Source of the DNA: Olsenella intestinalis
GTDB lineage: Bacteria > Actinomycetota > Coriobacteriia > Coriobacteriales > Atopobiaceae
NCBI RefSeq assembly: GCF_023276655.1
Contig: NZ_JALGRK010000001.1
Span: 1,321,501-1,385,500 of the forward strand
DNA: 64,000 nt
Direction of reading: 5' to 3'
In this document: one piece after another, positions 1 to 9,217 of the stretch
Layout of the letters: every line of letters begins with the position of its first letter
Numbering within the stretch: the stretch's first letter is position 1
Made by a program: the position numbers and the translations under genes
The notes under the pieces: model-generated
What the model was told of the DNA's origin: nothing
What the model saw: the letters and a program-made list of their open reading frames with translations, nothing else
The model's database searches: none

Positions 1-189
1 GTGGGCTGGAACGACGAGGGCGTGGGCTGGTACTCGGACGACGCCAAGGCGACGCCCCTGTACCGCCAGTACAACCCCTATGCCGCCTCAGGCGCGCACA
101 ACTACACCGCAAGCAAGGTCGAGAACGACCATCTGGTGTCGGTCGGCTGGAGGGCCGAGGGCATCGGCTGGTACGGCCTGGCGAGGTAG
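1..189 (+). CDS. C-terminal end of a secreted GEHFYT-repeat protein (5' truncated by the window)
   Basis: The reading frame is open from the first base and ends at TAG 187-189, so the gene begins upstream of the window. The visible 62 residues are the end of a second repeat unit (WNDEGVGWYSDD) and a whole third unit (YRQYNPYAASGAHNYT ... GWRAEGIGWYGL). They match the third unit of the proteins at 255, 3534, 7671 and 26585. These repeats belong to a family of unknown function (the DUF5648 type, from memory) found on exported bacterial proteins. The rest of the protein cannot be seen, so any enzymatic domain is unknown. The next gene in the same orientation starts 65 bp downstream. Confidence 0.75.
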   Translation: MGWNDEGVGWYSDDAKATPLYRQYNPYAASGAHNYTASKVENDHLVSVGWRAEGIGWYGLAR

Positions 190-254
190 CGCTGGCAGCC
201 GGCCGCGGCCGGGACTCGACTGCGCGGCGCCCGCGCATCCGAGGAGGTGGGAGC

Positions 255-3200
255 ATGAGCAGGGCCCTCAACAGGAGGAACCGTGCCTTGCTGGCTGCTG
301 CCGTGCTCGTGGCGTGCGCCCTCGTCGCGGCCGCGATCGTCGTGCCGTGCCTGGGCGGCCCCTGCCAGGGCGGCACGCTCTTCTCGCCCGCCCAGGGTTC
401 GGGCGCGTCGGGCGCCTCGGGCACGGCCGCGCCTGGCGGCAGCGGCTCCGGCCCCGACGCCGGCGGCTCGACCGGCGCGCGCCGCGAGGGCTACTCCGCC
501 GACCCCGCCACGCACGAGGCGGCCACGCGCCTGATGGACGTCGACGCCGACTACGTGGCCGACACCGTGCTCATCCGCTTCGCGCCCGGCGTTGACGCCG
601 ACCAGGCGACCGCGCTGGTCGCGGCCACGCCCACGCTCGCGCCGCGCGACGTCACGCCCGACGAGCTCGAGCGCGGCCTCTCCAAGGTCGGCCTCGCCGC
701 AGGCGCCACGGTGGAGGACGCCGTGGTCGCGCTCTCGGGCAACGCCGGCGTCTCGATCGTCCAGCCCAACTACCTCTACCAGGTCGCCAACGAGACTACA
801 CTGGCGGACGACCTCGGCCTCGACGTCGCCGCGGAGGTCTCGGCCGCGCGCGAGGCCGCGTCTGCGCAGTCTGCGGCGTCCGACCCTGCGCAGTCCGCGG
901 CGTCCGCTCCCGCGGCGTCCGCCGAGGCGATCCCTGCCGAGAAGAGCGCGGCGCCCGAGGTGGCGACTCCTTCCCAGGCCGAGCAGCCCGCCCAGGCTGA
1001 GGTCACGCCCCCCGCTCCCGCCGCGACCGATGCCGCACCTGCGCCCGCCGAGCCTGGCGCCGCGCCCGCCGCGGAAGCGGCAGGGGGCGCAGCGACGGAA
1101 GACGCCGCACCTGCCGAGCCCTCCGTCGACGATGCGGGCGCGCCCTTCTCGGAGGTGCCCGACCCCGTCGAGCAGGCCGATCCCGTGCCCGCCGACCTTG
1201 AGCATTCCTTCGGCGTGGCGTCGGCCTCGCCCGAGCTCGCCACCCAGGCGGCCGTCACCGTGAACGACTTCGCCACCACGCAGGCCGGCTACACCGGCGA
1301 GCAGCGCAGCTGGCACCTCACGTTTATAAAGGCGTTCGACGCCTGGGCGTACCTGCCCAAGTCGGGCGGCCAGCCGCACAACTCCACGAGCATCGCCGTG
1401 CTCGACAATGGATTCCAGCGCTACAACAACGACCTCTCGGGCAAGGTCGCGGCGGCCTACAACGCGACCGATTGGAGCAGTGACATCTCGGAGGCGTCCA
1501 ACGGGCACGGCACGCACGTCGCCGGCATCGCGGGCGCCAAGGTCAACAATAGCTGGGGCACGGTCGGCACCTCCTATGACGCCAACCTCGTGCTCGTCAA
1601 GGTGATGGACTCCTATGGCGGCATCACGTCGGACTACCTCGTCGAGGGCTACCGCTACGTGATGGAGAACGCCAGCAGGTACAACATCCGCACGGTCAAC
1701 GTGAGCATCGGCGGCCGCGGCGACGTGCCGGCCTCCGACGAACTGCTGAAGGACGGCGTCAAGGCGGCCTTCGACAAGAACATCGTCTCGGTCATGGCCG
1801 CCTGCAACGCCCAGGCCGGCGTACCCGTGCCCTACAAGGCCTACCCGGCCGACTACGAGCTGTGCATGAGCGTCATCAACCTGCAGAGCGATGGCACGCG
1901 CAAGGAGACCTCCAACTACAACCTTCCCGGCAAGACGAACAAGAACATTTCGGCACCGGGCACCTCGATCGTCAGCAGCAAGCGCGACACCATCGCCTCC
2001 GATTCGGGCACCTCCATGGCGTCGCCTGCGGTGGCCGGCGTCGTCTCGCTCCTGTTTGCGAAGCGGCCCCAGCTCACCGCTCGCGAGGCGCGCGCCATCA
2101 TCTACGCGACGGCCGACCGGATGGGTGGCGCCGACTTCACCGAGGGCTACGGCTACGGCAAGGTGAACGCCCTTGCCGCCATGCAGGCGCTTGAGCCCCA
2201 GATCTCGGGCGAGTCGTCCATCGTGGTTGGCTCGAGCTCCAAGCTCGCGCTCTCGTGCGGCGCCACACGCTTCACCACCGTCAGCTGGTCCAGCAGCTCA
2301 AACGTCGCCTCGGTCGCCTCCGACGGCACGGTCACGGGCCATGGCCTCGGCACGGCCACGATCACGGCGACCTACACGATCCGCGACAACGAGGGCGACT
2401 CCTTCACCGGCACGGCCACCAAGGTCGTCACCATCGGCAAGAGCTTCGACGGCGCCAAGGTGAGCGTCCCCGGCCAGACGTTCACGGGCTCGGCCCTCAA
2501 GCCCCGGCCCACGGTCACCTACAACGGTGTCACGCTGCGCGAGGGCACCGACTACGACTACACCGTCGGTCCCTACTACGACAATGTCAACGCGGGCACC
2601 GGCTGGGTCATCATCACCGGCGTGGGGGAGTACGCGGGCAAGACCGCCGGGTCCTTCTCGATCGCGCCCGCCAGCATCGCCGGCGCCTCGGTCTTTGCCG
2701 CGGCGCAGACCTACACCGGCAGCGCCCTGCGGCCCGCCGTCTCGGTGCGCGCGGGCGGGCGGACGCTCAGCCAGGGGAGGGACTACGACGTCTCCTATGC
2801 CAACAACACCAACCCCGGCACGGCGACTGTGACCGTGACCGGAAAGGGCAACTACACCGGCAGGGCCACCGGCGCCTTCAGGATCACCGATGCCGGCATC
2901 GTGATGTACCGCCTGTACAACCCCTACACGGGCGAGCACTTCTACACCGCCTCCGACTACGAGCGCGCCTCCCTCGCGCGCGGCGGCTGGAACTACGAGG
3001 GCGTGGGCTGGACGGCCCCCTCGGTGGGCGACTCGGTGTTCCGCCTGTACAACCCCTACGCGGGCGACCACCACTACACCACGTCCTGGTACGAGTGCCA
3101 GAGCCTCCAGCGCGTCGGCTGGTCCTACGAGGGCGTCGGCTGGAAGACGGGCTCGGGCGCGCCGCTTTTGCGCCAGTACAACCCCTATGCCACCACCGGC

Positions 3201-3290
3201 ACGCACAACTACACCACGAGCGCCTACGAGCGCGACGCCCTCATCCGTCTGGGCTGGCGCGACGAGGGCATCGGCTGGCGCGCGCTCTAG
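255..3290 (+). CDS. Secreted S8 subtilisin-like serine protease with Ig-like and GEHFYT repeats
   Basis: Predicted exported protease of 1011 residues. An N-terminal hydrophobic segment (about residues 10-32) is followed by a Gly/Ser/Ala-rich linker. An inhibitor-I9-like propeptide (about 95-180) and an Ala/Pro/Glu-rich spacer (about 195-320) come next. The catalytic domain carries D384 (AVLDNGF), H418 (NGHGTHVAG), oxyanion N518 and S587 (SGTSMASP), so the triad is complete. Downstream are a Big_2-like domain (about 648-732), two Ig-like modules of the YTGSAL...P / GNYTG type (about 733-882) and the three-unit GEHFYT module (884-1011). The start is ATG 255 behind GAGGAGGTGGG. There is no LPXTG sorting signal. 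It is probably surface-associated, and the substrate is unknown. It is paralogous to the next gene. Codons AEKS at 939-947 and the reverse motif at 377-385 carry the dispersed GAGAAGAGC word. Confidence 0.9.
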   Translation: MSRALNRRNRALLAAAVLVACALVAAAIVVPCLGGPCQGGTLFSPAQGSGASGASGTAAPGGSGSGPDAGGSTGARREGYSADPATHEAATRLMDVDADYVADTVLIRFAPGVDADQATALVAATPTLAPRDVTPDELERGLSKVGLAAGATVEDAVVALSGNAGVSIVQPNYLYQVANETTLADDLGLDVAAEVSAAREAASAQSAASDPAQSAASAPAASAEAIPAEKSAAPEVATPSQAEQPAQAEVTPPAPAATDAAPAPAEPGAAPAAEAAGGAATEDAAPAEPSVDDAGAPFSEVPDPVEQADPVPADLEHSFGVASASPELATQAAVTVNDFATTQAGYTGEQRSWHLTFIKAFDAWAYLPKSGGQPHNSTSIAVLDNGFQRYNNDLSGKVAAAYNATDWSSDISEASNGHGTHVAGIAGAKVNNSWGTVGTSYDANLVLVKVMDSYGGITSDYLVEGYRYVMENASRYNIRTVNVSIGGRGDVPASDELLKDGVKAAFDKNIVSVMAACNAQAGVPVPYKAYPADYELCMSVINLQSDGTRKETSNYNLPGKTNKNISAPGTSIVSSKRDTIASDSGTSMASPAVAGVVSLLFAKRPQLTAREARAIIYATADRMGGADFTEGYGYGKVNALAAMQALEPQISGESSIVVGSSSKLALSCGATRFTTVSWSSSSNVASVASDGTVTGHGLGTATITATYTIRDNEGDSFTGTATKVVTIGKSFDGAKVSVPGQTFTGSALKPRPTVTYNGVTLREGTDYDYTVGPYYDNVNAGTGWVIITGVGEYAGKTAGSFSIAPASIAGASVFAAAQTYTGSALRPAVSVRAGGRTLSQGRDYDVSYANNTNPGTATVTVTGKGNYTGRATGAFRITDAGIVMYRLYNPYTGEHFYTASDYERASLARGGWNYEGVGWTAPSVGDSVFRLYNPYAGDHHYTTSWYECQSLQRVGWSYEGVGWKTGSGAPLLRQYNPYATTGTHNYTTSAYERDALIRLGWRDEGIGWRAL

Positions 3291-3436
3291 CCCGCCTCGC
3301 CCAGGCCCACCCCAAGCATTGTGGGCATGTCGTGTACCGAAAAATCTTTTATGCCGCTGACTGCGCATGGCGACCGCCTGCGAGGTCGACCACGTGTGCC
3401 TCGCTCTGCTCGCCGCATAGCCCCACGCGCCCACGA

Positions 3437-3442
3437 TACAAT
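3437..3442 (+). promoter_or_regulatory. Possible -10 element (TACAAT) upstream of the second subtilase
   Basis: TACAAT lies in the 243-bp gap between the two subtilase genes, about 90 bp before the start at 3534. The same GCTACAAT/GATACAAT word precedes the CotH gene (15293) and the first TPP riboswitch (41670). No clear -35 box was found, so this rests on the hexamer and its position. Confidence 0.35.
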
Positions 3443-3533
3443 AGGGGACGGGAGCGGTAGCACTTAGGCGCACGCCCGCGCCACCGCGCCCGACCAGTTC
3501 ACTCTGACGCTTAATCGCACGTTGGAGGTGGCC

Positions 3534-6500
3534 GTGAGGCGTAACCTGGGCTTTGCCCTCGTCGTTCTTCTCGTTGCCGCGGCCACGGTTCTCGTCGTCG
3601 CCTATCTGGGGCGCGACCCCCGAGAGGCCCCTGGCACGCATCCCGCACCCGCCGCCGGCGGGGCGCAGGCGGAGCCCGGCGCGACCTCTGTGCAGGAGGG
3701 TCCCGCAGCCGAGAAGAGCACGCCCGACGCAGGTGCCGACGCCTCCGACGGCGGCCAGTCGTCCTCCAGCCGCTTCCTCCCCACCTTCTCCGCTGACGCC
3801 GCCACCCATGAGCGCGCCAAGCACCTCATGGGCGTCTATGCCGAGTACGAGCCGCGCTCCGTGCTCGTCACCTTCTCCGAGGGCACCACGCCAGAGGCGG
3901 CCAACGCCCTTCTCGCCCAGGCGAAGGCCGTGGTCCCCGCGGAGGTCACGCAGGCCGACCTCGACTATGGCCTCGTGACGCTCTCCGTTGCCGACGGCCT
4001 CGTGGTTGAGGACGCCGTGGTCGAGCTCGCGGACGCTCCCGAGGTCGACGTGGTGCAGCCCAACTACGTCTATCGCATCAACGACGAGTCCCGCGCAGGC
4101 GCCACGAGCCTCACGTCCAGGCTCGCGCAGGCCAACCCCGCCCACCACTTCGCACGTCCCGCGGCCACGACCTCGCCGTCGGGCGAGCTGCTGCTCGCCG
4201 CCGCCGACGAGCAGGAGGTCGCGATCGACGACTTCGACGGCTACTCGTCCAGCCAGCGCGCGGCGCGCACCTGGCATCTGACGGACGTCAACGCCTTCAA
4301 GGCGTGGTCGTACCTGGCCGACGCGACCGGCGTGCCCTCCAACAACGCGCGCGTCGCCATCTTCGACGACGGCTTCGACGTCACTAACGAGGACATCGCG
4401 CCCAACTACGACAGCCGCTTCGCCTACAACACGGCCGACAACAACACCCAGATCGGCGAGATCTCGGGCCACGGCACGCACGTCGCGGGCATCTCGGCGG
4501 CGCGAGCCAACAATGGCAAGCTTGCGGCCGGCGTCTCGTACAACGCGCCGCTCGCGCTGCTCAAGGTCTTCTCCGACGACGGATACGCGAGCAGTAGCGC
4601 CCTCTACAGCGCCTACACGCGCGTGAGCGACTACAACCGCCAGGGCGCCAACATCCGCGTCGTCAACATGAGCCTCGGCGCCAGCCAGCACTACGTCGAC
4701 GAGGACGGCGAGGTCGCCACCATTGGCGACGTCGACCCGCTCACCAACATGGACGCCCTGGACACCACACTCTACCGGCGCATGAAGTCGGCCTTCGACG
4801 CCGGCATCGTGACCGTCTGCGCGGCCGGCAACGCCCGGCCCAACGAGGAGGTGGTCGACGAGGACGGCACCGAGTTCACCTACGTGCAGCAGCCACCCTA
4901 CGCCAACTACCCCTCCGACATGTCGATCGCCGTCGCGGTCATCAACCTCCAGCAGGGAGGCAAGCGCTACTACACGACCTACTACGGCGCCGACTTCGGC
5001 TCCAACTACAACTACCCGGGCACGCGCGCCAAGAACATCTCGGCGCCGGGCACGAGCATCTACAGCACCTACGGCACGACCACCGCATCGCTCTCGGGCA
5101 CCTCGATGGCCTCTCCCGTGGTGGCGGGCGTCTTCTCCATGATCATCGCCGAGAAGAGCGAGCTTTCCGCCTCCGAGGCGCGTGCCATCGCTTACTCCTG
5201 TGCCAAGGACCTGCAGTACGACGACTCCCGCGGCACGGCCGGCGTCGGCTGGGACGAGCAGACCGGCTACGGCGAGATCGACGCCCTTGCGATCATGCGC
5301 AACCTCAACCCCGAGGTCACGGGTCCGGACGTGCTGCGCGCGGGCGAGACGGGCACCTGCCTGCTCTCTTGCGGCAACCCCAATGCGAGCGTTACGTGGG
5401 CCTCGAGCGACCCCTCCGTCATCTCAGTCGCCCCGGACGGCGGCATGTCGGCGACCCTGACCGGAGGCAGCAGGGGAGTTGCGACCATCACGGCGACCTT
5501 CACCGAGTCCAACGCCGAGGGCGACACCTACTCGGGCAGCGCCTCGATCCAGGTCGCCTCCAACAGCATCGCCCACGCGAGCGTCACGGCGCCCGACCAG
5601 ACCTACACGGGGTCTGCCCTCGCGCCCGTGCCCACGGTGCGCGTGGACTCCGATGAGCTCGCGTACGGCGTCGACTTCCGCGTCGTCTCCTACGGCAACA
5701 ACGTGAACGCCGGCGAGGCCACGGTCACGGTCGAGGGCATCGGCGCGTGGTCCGGCCAGGCCACGGGCACCTTCATCGTCTCGCGCGCCCTCATCTCGGC
5801 CGCGACCATCGCCTGCGCGCCGGCCACCTACGACTACGCGCACGGCTACACCGCCACCACCGCCACGATCACCTACAACGGCCGTACGCTCGTCTCGCCT
5901 GCGGACTTCGCCTACGGGACCTTCTCGGGCAACACGGGCGTGGGCCCCGGCGCGGGCACGCTCACCGTCGTCGGGTACGGCAACTTCTTCGGCTCGGCCA
6001 CGGCGCCCTTCGACATCGCACCCTTCGACGTCACGAACTGCAGCGAGACGACCCCCATCCCGCTCGTGATCACGCTCGAGAACAAGGGCGGCGCGCACCC
6101 CGGCGCCGACCCCACGCCCACGGTGACACTCGGCTCGCGCACGCTCGAGGCGGGCACCGACTACACGGCCGCCTTCGCCTACGACTCGGCCGCGCATACG
6201 GGCACCTGCGACCTGGCGTTTGCCGGGTACTTCACGGGCGCCAAGCGCGTGAGCTTCGACACGCGCGTGCCGGTCAGCCTCGAGGGCGCCACGGTCACGG
6301 TCGAGCGCCAGTACTACACGGGCACCACCATCAAGCCCACGCCTACCGTCGAGGTCGCCGGCGAGCGCCTCGTTGCGGGCGTCGACTTCACGTGCGCGTA
6401 CGCGTCGAACGTTGCCGTCGGCACCGGGCGCGTCACGGTCACGGGCACGGGCTCGACCTTGGGCGCCCAGATCTACGAGGGCAGCAAGACCTGCGACTTC

Positions 6501-7592
6501 GAGATCGCCTCCCGCCCGCTCGCCGACGGCGTCACCGTCACGGCCCCGGCCCAGACCTACAACTTCGGCAAGGAGCTGCGGCCGGCGCCCGACGTGCGCC
6601 TGAACGGCCGCGCGCTCGTCTCGGGCAGCGACTACACCGTGGTTTCCTACGCCAACAACACGGCCGCGGGCACGGCCACGGTCACGGTCCGCGGCACGGG
6701 CAACTTCACGGGCGAGAAGAGCGGAACCTTCCAGGTCGCGGCCAAGAGCCTCTCGTCGGCGCAGGTCACGGCCGCCGCCCAGACCTTCACCGGGGACGCG
6801 CTCAATCCCACGCCCGCGGTGACCCTCTCGGGCGTGCGCCTCGCGCAGGGGAGCGACTTCACCGTGAGCTCCTACAGTGGAAACGTCGGCGCGGGCACCG
6901 GCCGCGTCACGGTCACGGGCACGGGCAACTACCAGGGGCAGGCCACGGGCACGTTCGAGATCGGCCCGTGCGACCTGGGCGGTGCGAGCGTCTCGGCGGC
7001 CGACCAGACCTACTCCGGGCGCGCGCTCACGCCGGGCGTTGCCGTCACGCTGGGCGGGCGCCGTCTTGCGAGCGGCGTCGACTACACGGTCTCCTACGCG
7101 AGCAACGTGGGTCCCGGCACGGCCACGGTCACGGTCTGGGGCCGCGGCAACTACACGGGCTCGGCCCGTGGCAGCTTCCGCATCGCCGATGGCGGCGTGC
7201 TGATGTATCGCCTGTACAACCCGTACTCCGGCGAGCACTTCTACACGGCTTCCGAGGTCGAGCGCAACTCGCTCGACTCCATCGGCTGGAACTACGAGGG
7301 CGTCGGCTGGAAGGCGCCCACCACCGGTGACCCGGTCTACCGCCTGTACAACCCCTACACGGGCGACCACCACTACACGCCGGGTCGCGGCGAGCGCGAC
7401 GCGCTGGTCGCGGTCGGCTGGAACTACGAGGGCAAGGGCTGGAACTCTGGCGGCTCGGTCGCGCTCTGGCGGCAGTACAACCCCTACGCCTCCGCTGGCT
7501 CGCACAACTACACGACCAGTACCGGCGAGCGCGACGCCCTGGTGCGCGCTGGCTGGAAGGACGAGGGCGTTGGCTGGTACGGCATCGGGTGA
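3534..7592 (+). CDS. Large secreted S8 subtilisin-like protease with seven tandem Ig-like modules and GEHFYT repeats
   Basis: Exported protease of about 1352 residues, paralogous to its upstream neighbour. GGAGG at 3524-3528 sits 5 nt before GTG 3534, which yields a start followed directly by the hydrophobic export segment; a TTG at 3522 would overlap that ribosome binding site. The order is signal/TM (about 3-25), Ser/Glu/Asp-rich linker, I9-like propeptide (ending VVQPNYVYRI), then a catalytic domain with D278 (AIFDDGF), H313 (SGHGTHVAG) and S524 (SGTSMASP). A Big_2-like domain (about 593-683) follows. Seven consecutive modules of about 75-80 residues come next, each ending in a G.GNYTG...GTF pattern (about 684-1222). 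The three-unit GEHFYT module ends the protein (about 1224-1352). The long beta-module stalk probably holds the protease or the repeat module away from the wall (inference). Confidence 0.9.
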   Translation: MRRNLGFALVVLLVAAATVLVVAYLGRDPREAPGTHPAPAAGGAQAEPGATSVQEGPAAEKSTPDAGADASDGGQSSSSRFLPTFSADAATHERAKHLMGVYAEYEPRSVLVTFSEGTTPEAANALLAQAKAVVPAEVTQADLDYGLVTLSVADGLVVEDAVVELADAPEVDVVQPNYVYRINDESRAGATSLTSRLAQANPAHHFARPAATTSPSGELLLAAADEQEVAIDDFDGYSSSQRAARTWHLTDVNAFKAWSYLADATGVPSNNARVAIFDDGFDVTNEDIAPNYDSRFAYNTADNNTQIGEISGHGTHVAGISAARANNGKLAAGVSYNAPLALLKVFSDDGYASSSALYSAYTRVSDYNRQGANIRVVNMSLGASQHYVDEDGEVATIGDVDPLTNMDALDTTLYRRMKSAFDAGIVTVCAAGNARPNEEVVDEDGTEFTYVQQPPYANYPSDMSIAVAVINLQQGGKRYYTTYYGADFGSNYNYPGTRAKNISAPGTSIYSTYGTTTASLSGTSMASPVVAGVFSMIIAEKSELSASEARAIAYSCAKDLQYDDSRGTAGVGWDEQTGYGEIDALAIMRNLNPEVTGPDVLRAGETGTCLLSCGNPNASVTWASSDPSVISVAPDGGMSATLTGGSRGVATITATFTESNAEGDTYSGSASIQVASNSIAHASVTAPDQTYTGSALAPVPTVRVDSDELAYGVDFRVVSYGNNVNAGEATVTVEGIGAWSGQATGTFIVSRALISAATIACAPATYDYAHGYTATTATITYNGRTLVSPADFAYGTFSGNTGVGPGAGTLTVVGYGNFFGSATAPFDIAPFDVTNCSETTPIPLVITLENKGGAHPGADPTPTVTLGSRTLEAGTDYTAAFAYDSAAHTGTCDLAFAGYFTGAKRVSFDTRVPVSLEGATVTVERQYYTGTTIKPTPTVEVAGERLVAGVDFTCAYASNVAVGTGRVTVTGTGSTLGAQIYEGSKTCDFEIASRPLADGVTVTAPAQTYNFGKELRPAPDVRLNGRALVSGSDYTVVSYANNTAAGTATVTVRGTGNFTGEKSGTFQVAAKSLSSAQVTAAAQTFTGDALNPTPAVTLSGVRLAQGSDFTVSSYSGNVGAGTGRVTVTGTGNYQGQATGTFEIGPCDLGGASVSAADQTYSGRALTPGVAVTLGGRRLASGVDYTVSYASNVGPGTATVTVWGRGNYTGSARGSFRIADGGVLMYRLYNPYSGEHFYTASEVERNSLDSIGWNYEGVGWKAPTTGDPVYRLYNPYTGDHHYTPGRGERDALVAVGWNYEGKGWNSGGSVALWRQYNPYASAGSHNYTTSTGERDALVRAGWKDEGVGWYGIG

Positions 7593-7670
7593 CGCCTCCC
7601 GCGCCGCTACACTCGAGACGATAGGAAGATTGATGTCGCCGGGACGCCCCGGCAGGCTAGGGGGTATGCC

Positions 7671-8711
7671 ATGAGGCTCTCTCGCAGGATCGCCCTTTCC
7701 GGTGCCGTCGCGGCCGCGACGATCGCCGCCGCGCTCTTCTCGGCCGCGCCCGCCCTCGCCTCCACGGGTGAGCTGAACATGTATAGGCTCTACAACCCGT
7801 ACTCGGGCGAGCACTTCTACACGTCGTCCGAGGTCGAGCGCGGCATGCTCTCGAGCGTGGGGTGGGTGTTCGAGGGCGTCGGCTGGATTGCGCCTGAGAG
7901 CTCGCGCGCGCCGGTGTACCGCCTCTACAACAGCTATGCGGGCGACCATCACTACACCATGAGCGAGGCCGAGCGCGACGCACTGGTCGAGGTCGGCTGG
8001 TCCTACGAGGGCATCGGCTGGTACTCCGACGACGAGCAGCGCGTGCCGCTGTTTCGCCAGTACAACCCCTACGCCGCGACCGGCACCCACAACTACACCG
8101 CGAGCCGGTTCGAGAACGACGCGCTCGTCGAGGCCGGCTGGCGGGCCGAGGGCGTGGCCTGGTACGCCGTCGCCGAGGGGTCTGGTCCCATTGCCTCCAC
8201 CGCCGCGCCGATCATGGCGCAGACCTTCTCGACGCCCGCCGCCATGGCGCGCTGCTTCAACGCGAGCGGGCGCACCTTCCCGGCGGGCGTCTACGCGTCC
8301 AAGGGCGCGACCACGATCGAGGACTTCTGCCACATCCTGGTCGAGGAGGCCGCCGACGAGGGCGTCTCCGGCGACGTCGTCTTCGCGCAGGCCATGCTCG
8401 AGACCGGTTACCTCTCCTTTACGGGCGCGGTCCGCCCCGAGATGTGCAACTTCTGCGGCCTGGGCGCCAACTCCAGCGTCCCTGGCTCGGGCAACACCTT
8501 CGCCAACGTGCGCGAGGGCCTGCGCGCGCAGGTGCAGCACCTCAAGGCCTACGGCTCGCGCGAGCCCCTCGTGCACGACCTGGTCGACCCGCGCTTCAGC
8601 TACGTGACCCGCGGCTGCGCGCCCACGATCGGCGACCTCAGCGGCCGCTGGGCGGGGGAGGGCTACGGCGAGAAGATCGCGAGCGTCCTCGAGAGGCTCT
8701 ACCAGTTCTAG
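7671..8711 (+). CDS. Secreted glucosaminidase (GH73-like peptidoglycan hydrolase) with N-terminal GEHFYT repeats
   Basis: 346 residues. A classical signal peptide (RR, hydrophobic core, cleavage near ALAS, about residue 28) leads straight into three GEHFYT units (about 37-168). The C-terminal half (about 180-346) resembles the mannosyl-glycoprotein endo-beta-N-acetylglucosaminidase family that cleaves peptidoglycan glycan strands. It has QAMLETGYLSF with E244 as the likely general acid, then the CNFCGLGA, FANVREGLRAQ and WAGEGYG motifs. The start is ATG 7671 after AGGGGGT. The repeat module is N-terminal here but C-terminal in the neighbouring subtilases, so it behaves as a movable module. 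Its likely role is wall turnover or daughter-cell separation. A wall-binding function for the repeats is inference. Confidence 0.85.
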   Translation: MRLSRRIALSGAVAAATIAAALFSAAPALASTGELNMYRLYNPYSGEHFYTSSEVERGMLSSVGWVFEGVGWIAPESSRAPVYRLYNSYAGDHHYTMSEAERDALVEVGWSYEGIGWYSDDEQRVPLFRQYNPYAATGTHNYTASRFENDALVEAGWRAEGVAWYAVAEGSGPIASTAAPIMAQTFSTPAAMARCFNASGRTFPAGVYASKGATTIEDFCHILVEEAADEGVSGDVVFAQAMLETGYLSFTGAVRPEMCNFCGLGANSSVPGSGNTFANVREGLRAQVQHLKAYGSREPLVHDLVDPRFSYVTRGCAPTIGDLSGRWAGEGYGEKIASVLERLYQF

Positions 8712-8760
8712 CGCGGAGCGAGCCCGTCACCCCGCTTCCGTGCGGATCACGTCGTCTCCG

Positions 8761-8880
8761 ATTGCGTCCATTACTGAGATTTCAGAATGGACGCAATTAA
8801 TTACCCAGATTACGGATTCGACGCATTTAATTACCCAGATTACGGATTCGACACCGTCGATTAGCGAGATTTCAGAATCG
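8761..8880. repeat. Array A: four tandem 30-bp units
   Basis: Four units with an exact 30-bp period start at 8761, 8791, 8821 and 8851. Units 2 and 3 are nearly identical and units 1 and 4 are diverged. The conserved core is ATTACCCAGATTACGGATT, which on the other strand reads GTAAT, four bases, GTAAT. The array is AT-rich against a GC-rich background and lies between the glucosaminidase gene and the envelope-stress operon. There are no unique spacers, so it is not CRISPR. It is open in a frame on both strands, but no plausible protein results. Confidence 0.85.
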
Positions 8881-8960
8881 ACGCACGGTGCGGCGGCCTT
8901 CGCTCGGACTCCGCCCTTTCTACCTTGGCTTTTGCAAACGGCCCCAATTTCGCGCGGTGT

Positions 8961-9050
8961 CAAATCCGTAATCTCGGTAATTACAGGTGACTTTTCCGTA
9001 ATTCGAGTAATAGGGCGTGACAAATCCGTAATCCGAGTAATCGGCGGCCT
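8961..9050. repeat. Array B: three 30-bp units in inverted orientation to array A
   Basis: Three units with an exact 30-bp period start at 8961, 8991 and 9021. Each carries the core TCCGTAATnnnnGTAAT, which is the reverse complement of the array A core. About 80 bp of ordinary GC-rich sequence (8881-8960) separates the arrays. A transcript spanning both could pair A with B. Alternatively each GTAATnnnnGTAAT may be a binding site, placed three helical turns from the next. The array ends about 165 bp before the AmaP-like gene. Confidence 0.8.
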
Positions 9051-9217
9051 CGCGCGCCTCGGGTCCCTCGCTCCAGGCGGCCGTCTCAGCCCCGCCGTCG
9101 CACAACCCACCAATTTGCGCCTCGCTTCGCATTGCGCCCACCCACTGCGCTATCCTGTTAGACGTATGAAAATCGCGCGGGTCGACCGTGCGACGCCCAT
9201 CCGTTAGGAGGATGCAC

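Noticed and set aside
3522..3533. TTG 3522 as the start of the second subtilase.
   Set aside because: It overlaps the GGAGG ribosome binding site; GTG 3534 has ideal spacing and leads directly into the export signal.
2298..8576. Long minus-strand ORFs (for example 2298-4691 and 5424-8576) opposite the subtilase and glucosaminidase genes.
   Set aside because: They are shadows of high-GC coding strands. The translations are Arg/Gly/Val/Ala-rich with no domains, while the plus-strand proteins have complete catalytic motifs.
8761..9050. CRISPR array.
   Set aside because: Units abut with no unique spacers, the copies vary internally and no cas genes are nearby.
8727..9207. Overlapping ORFs on both strands through the 30-bp arrays, with 10-residue periodic translations (ITQITDSTH-type).
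   Set aside because: The period follows from a stop-free 30-bp unit, both strands are open and neither has a convincing ribosome binding site. The arrays are better explained as non-coding repeats.
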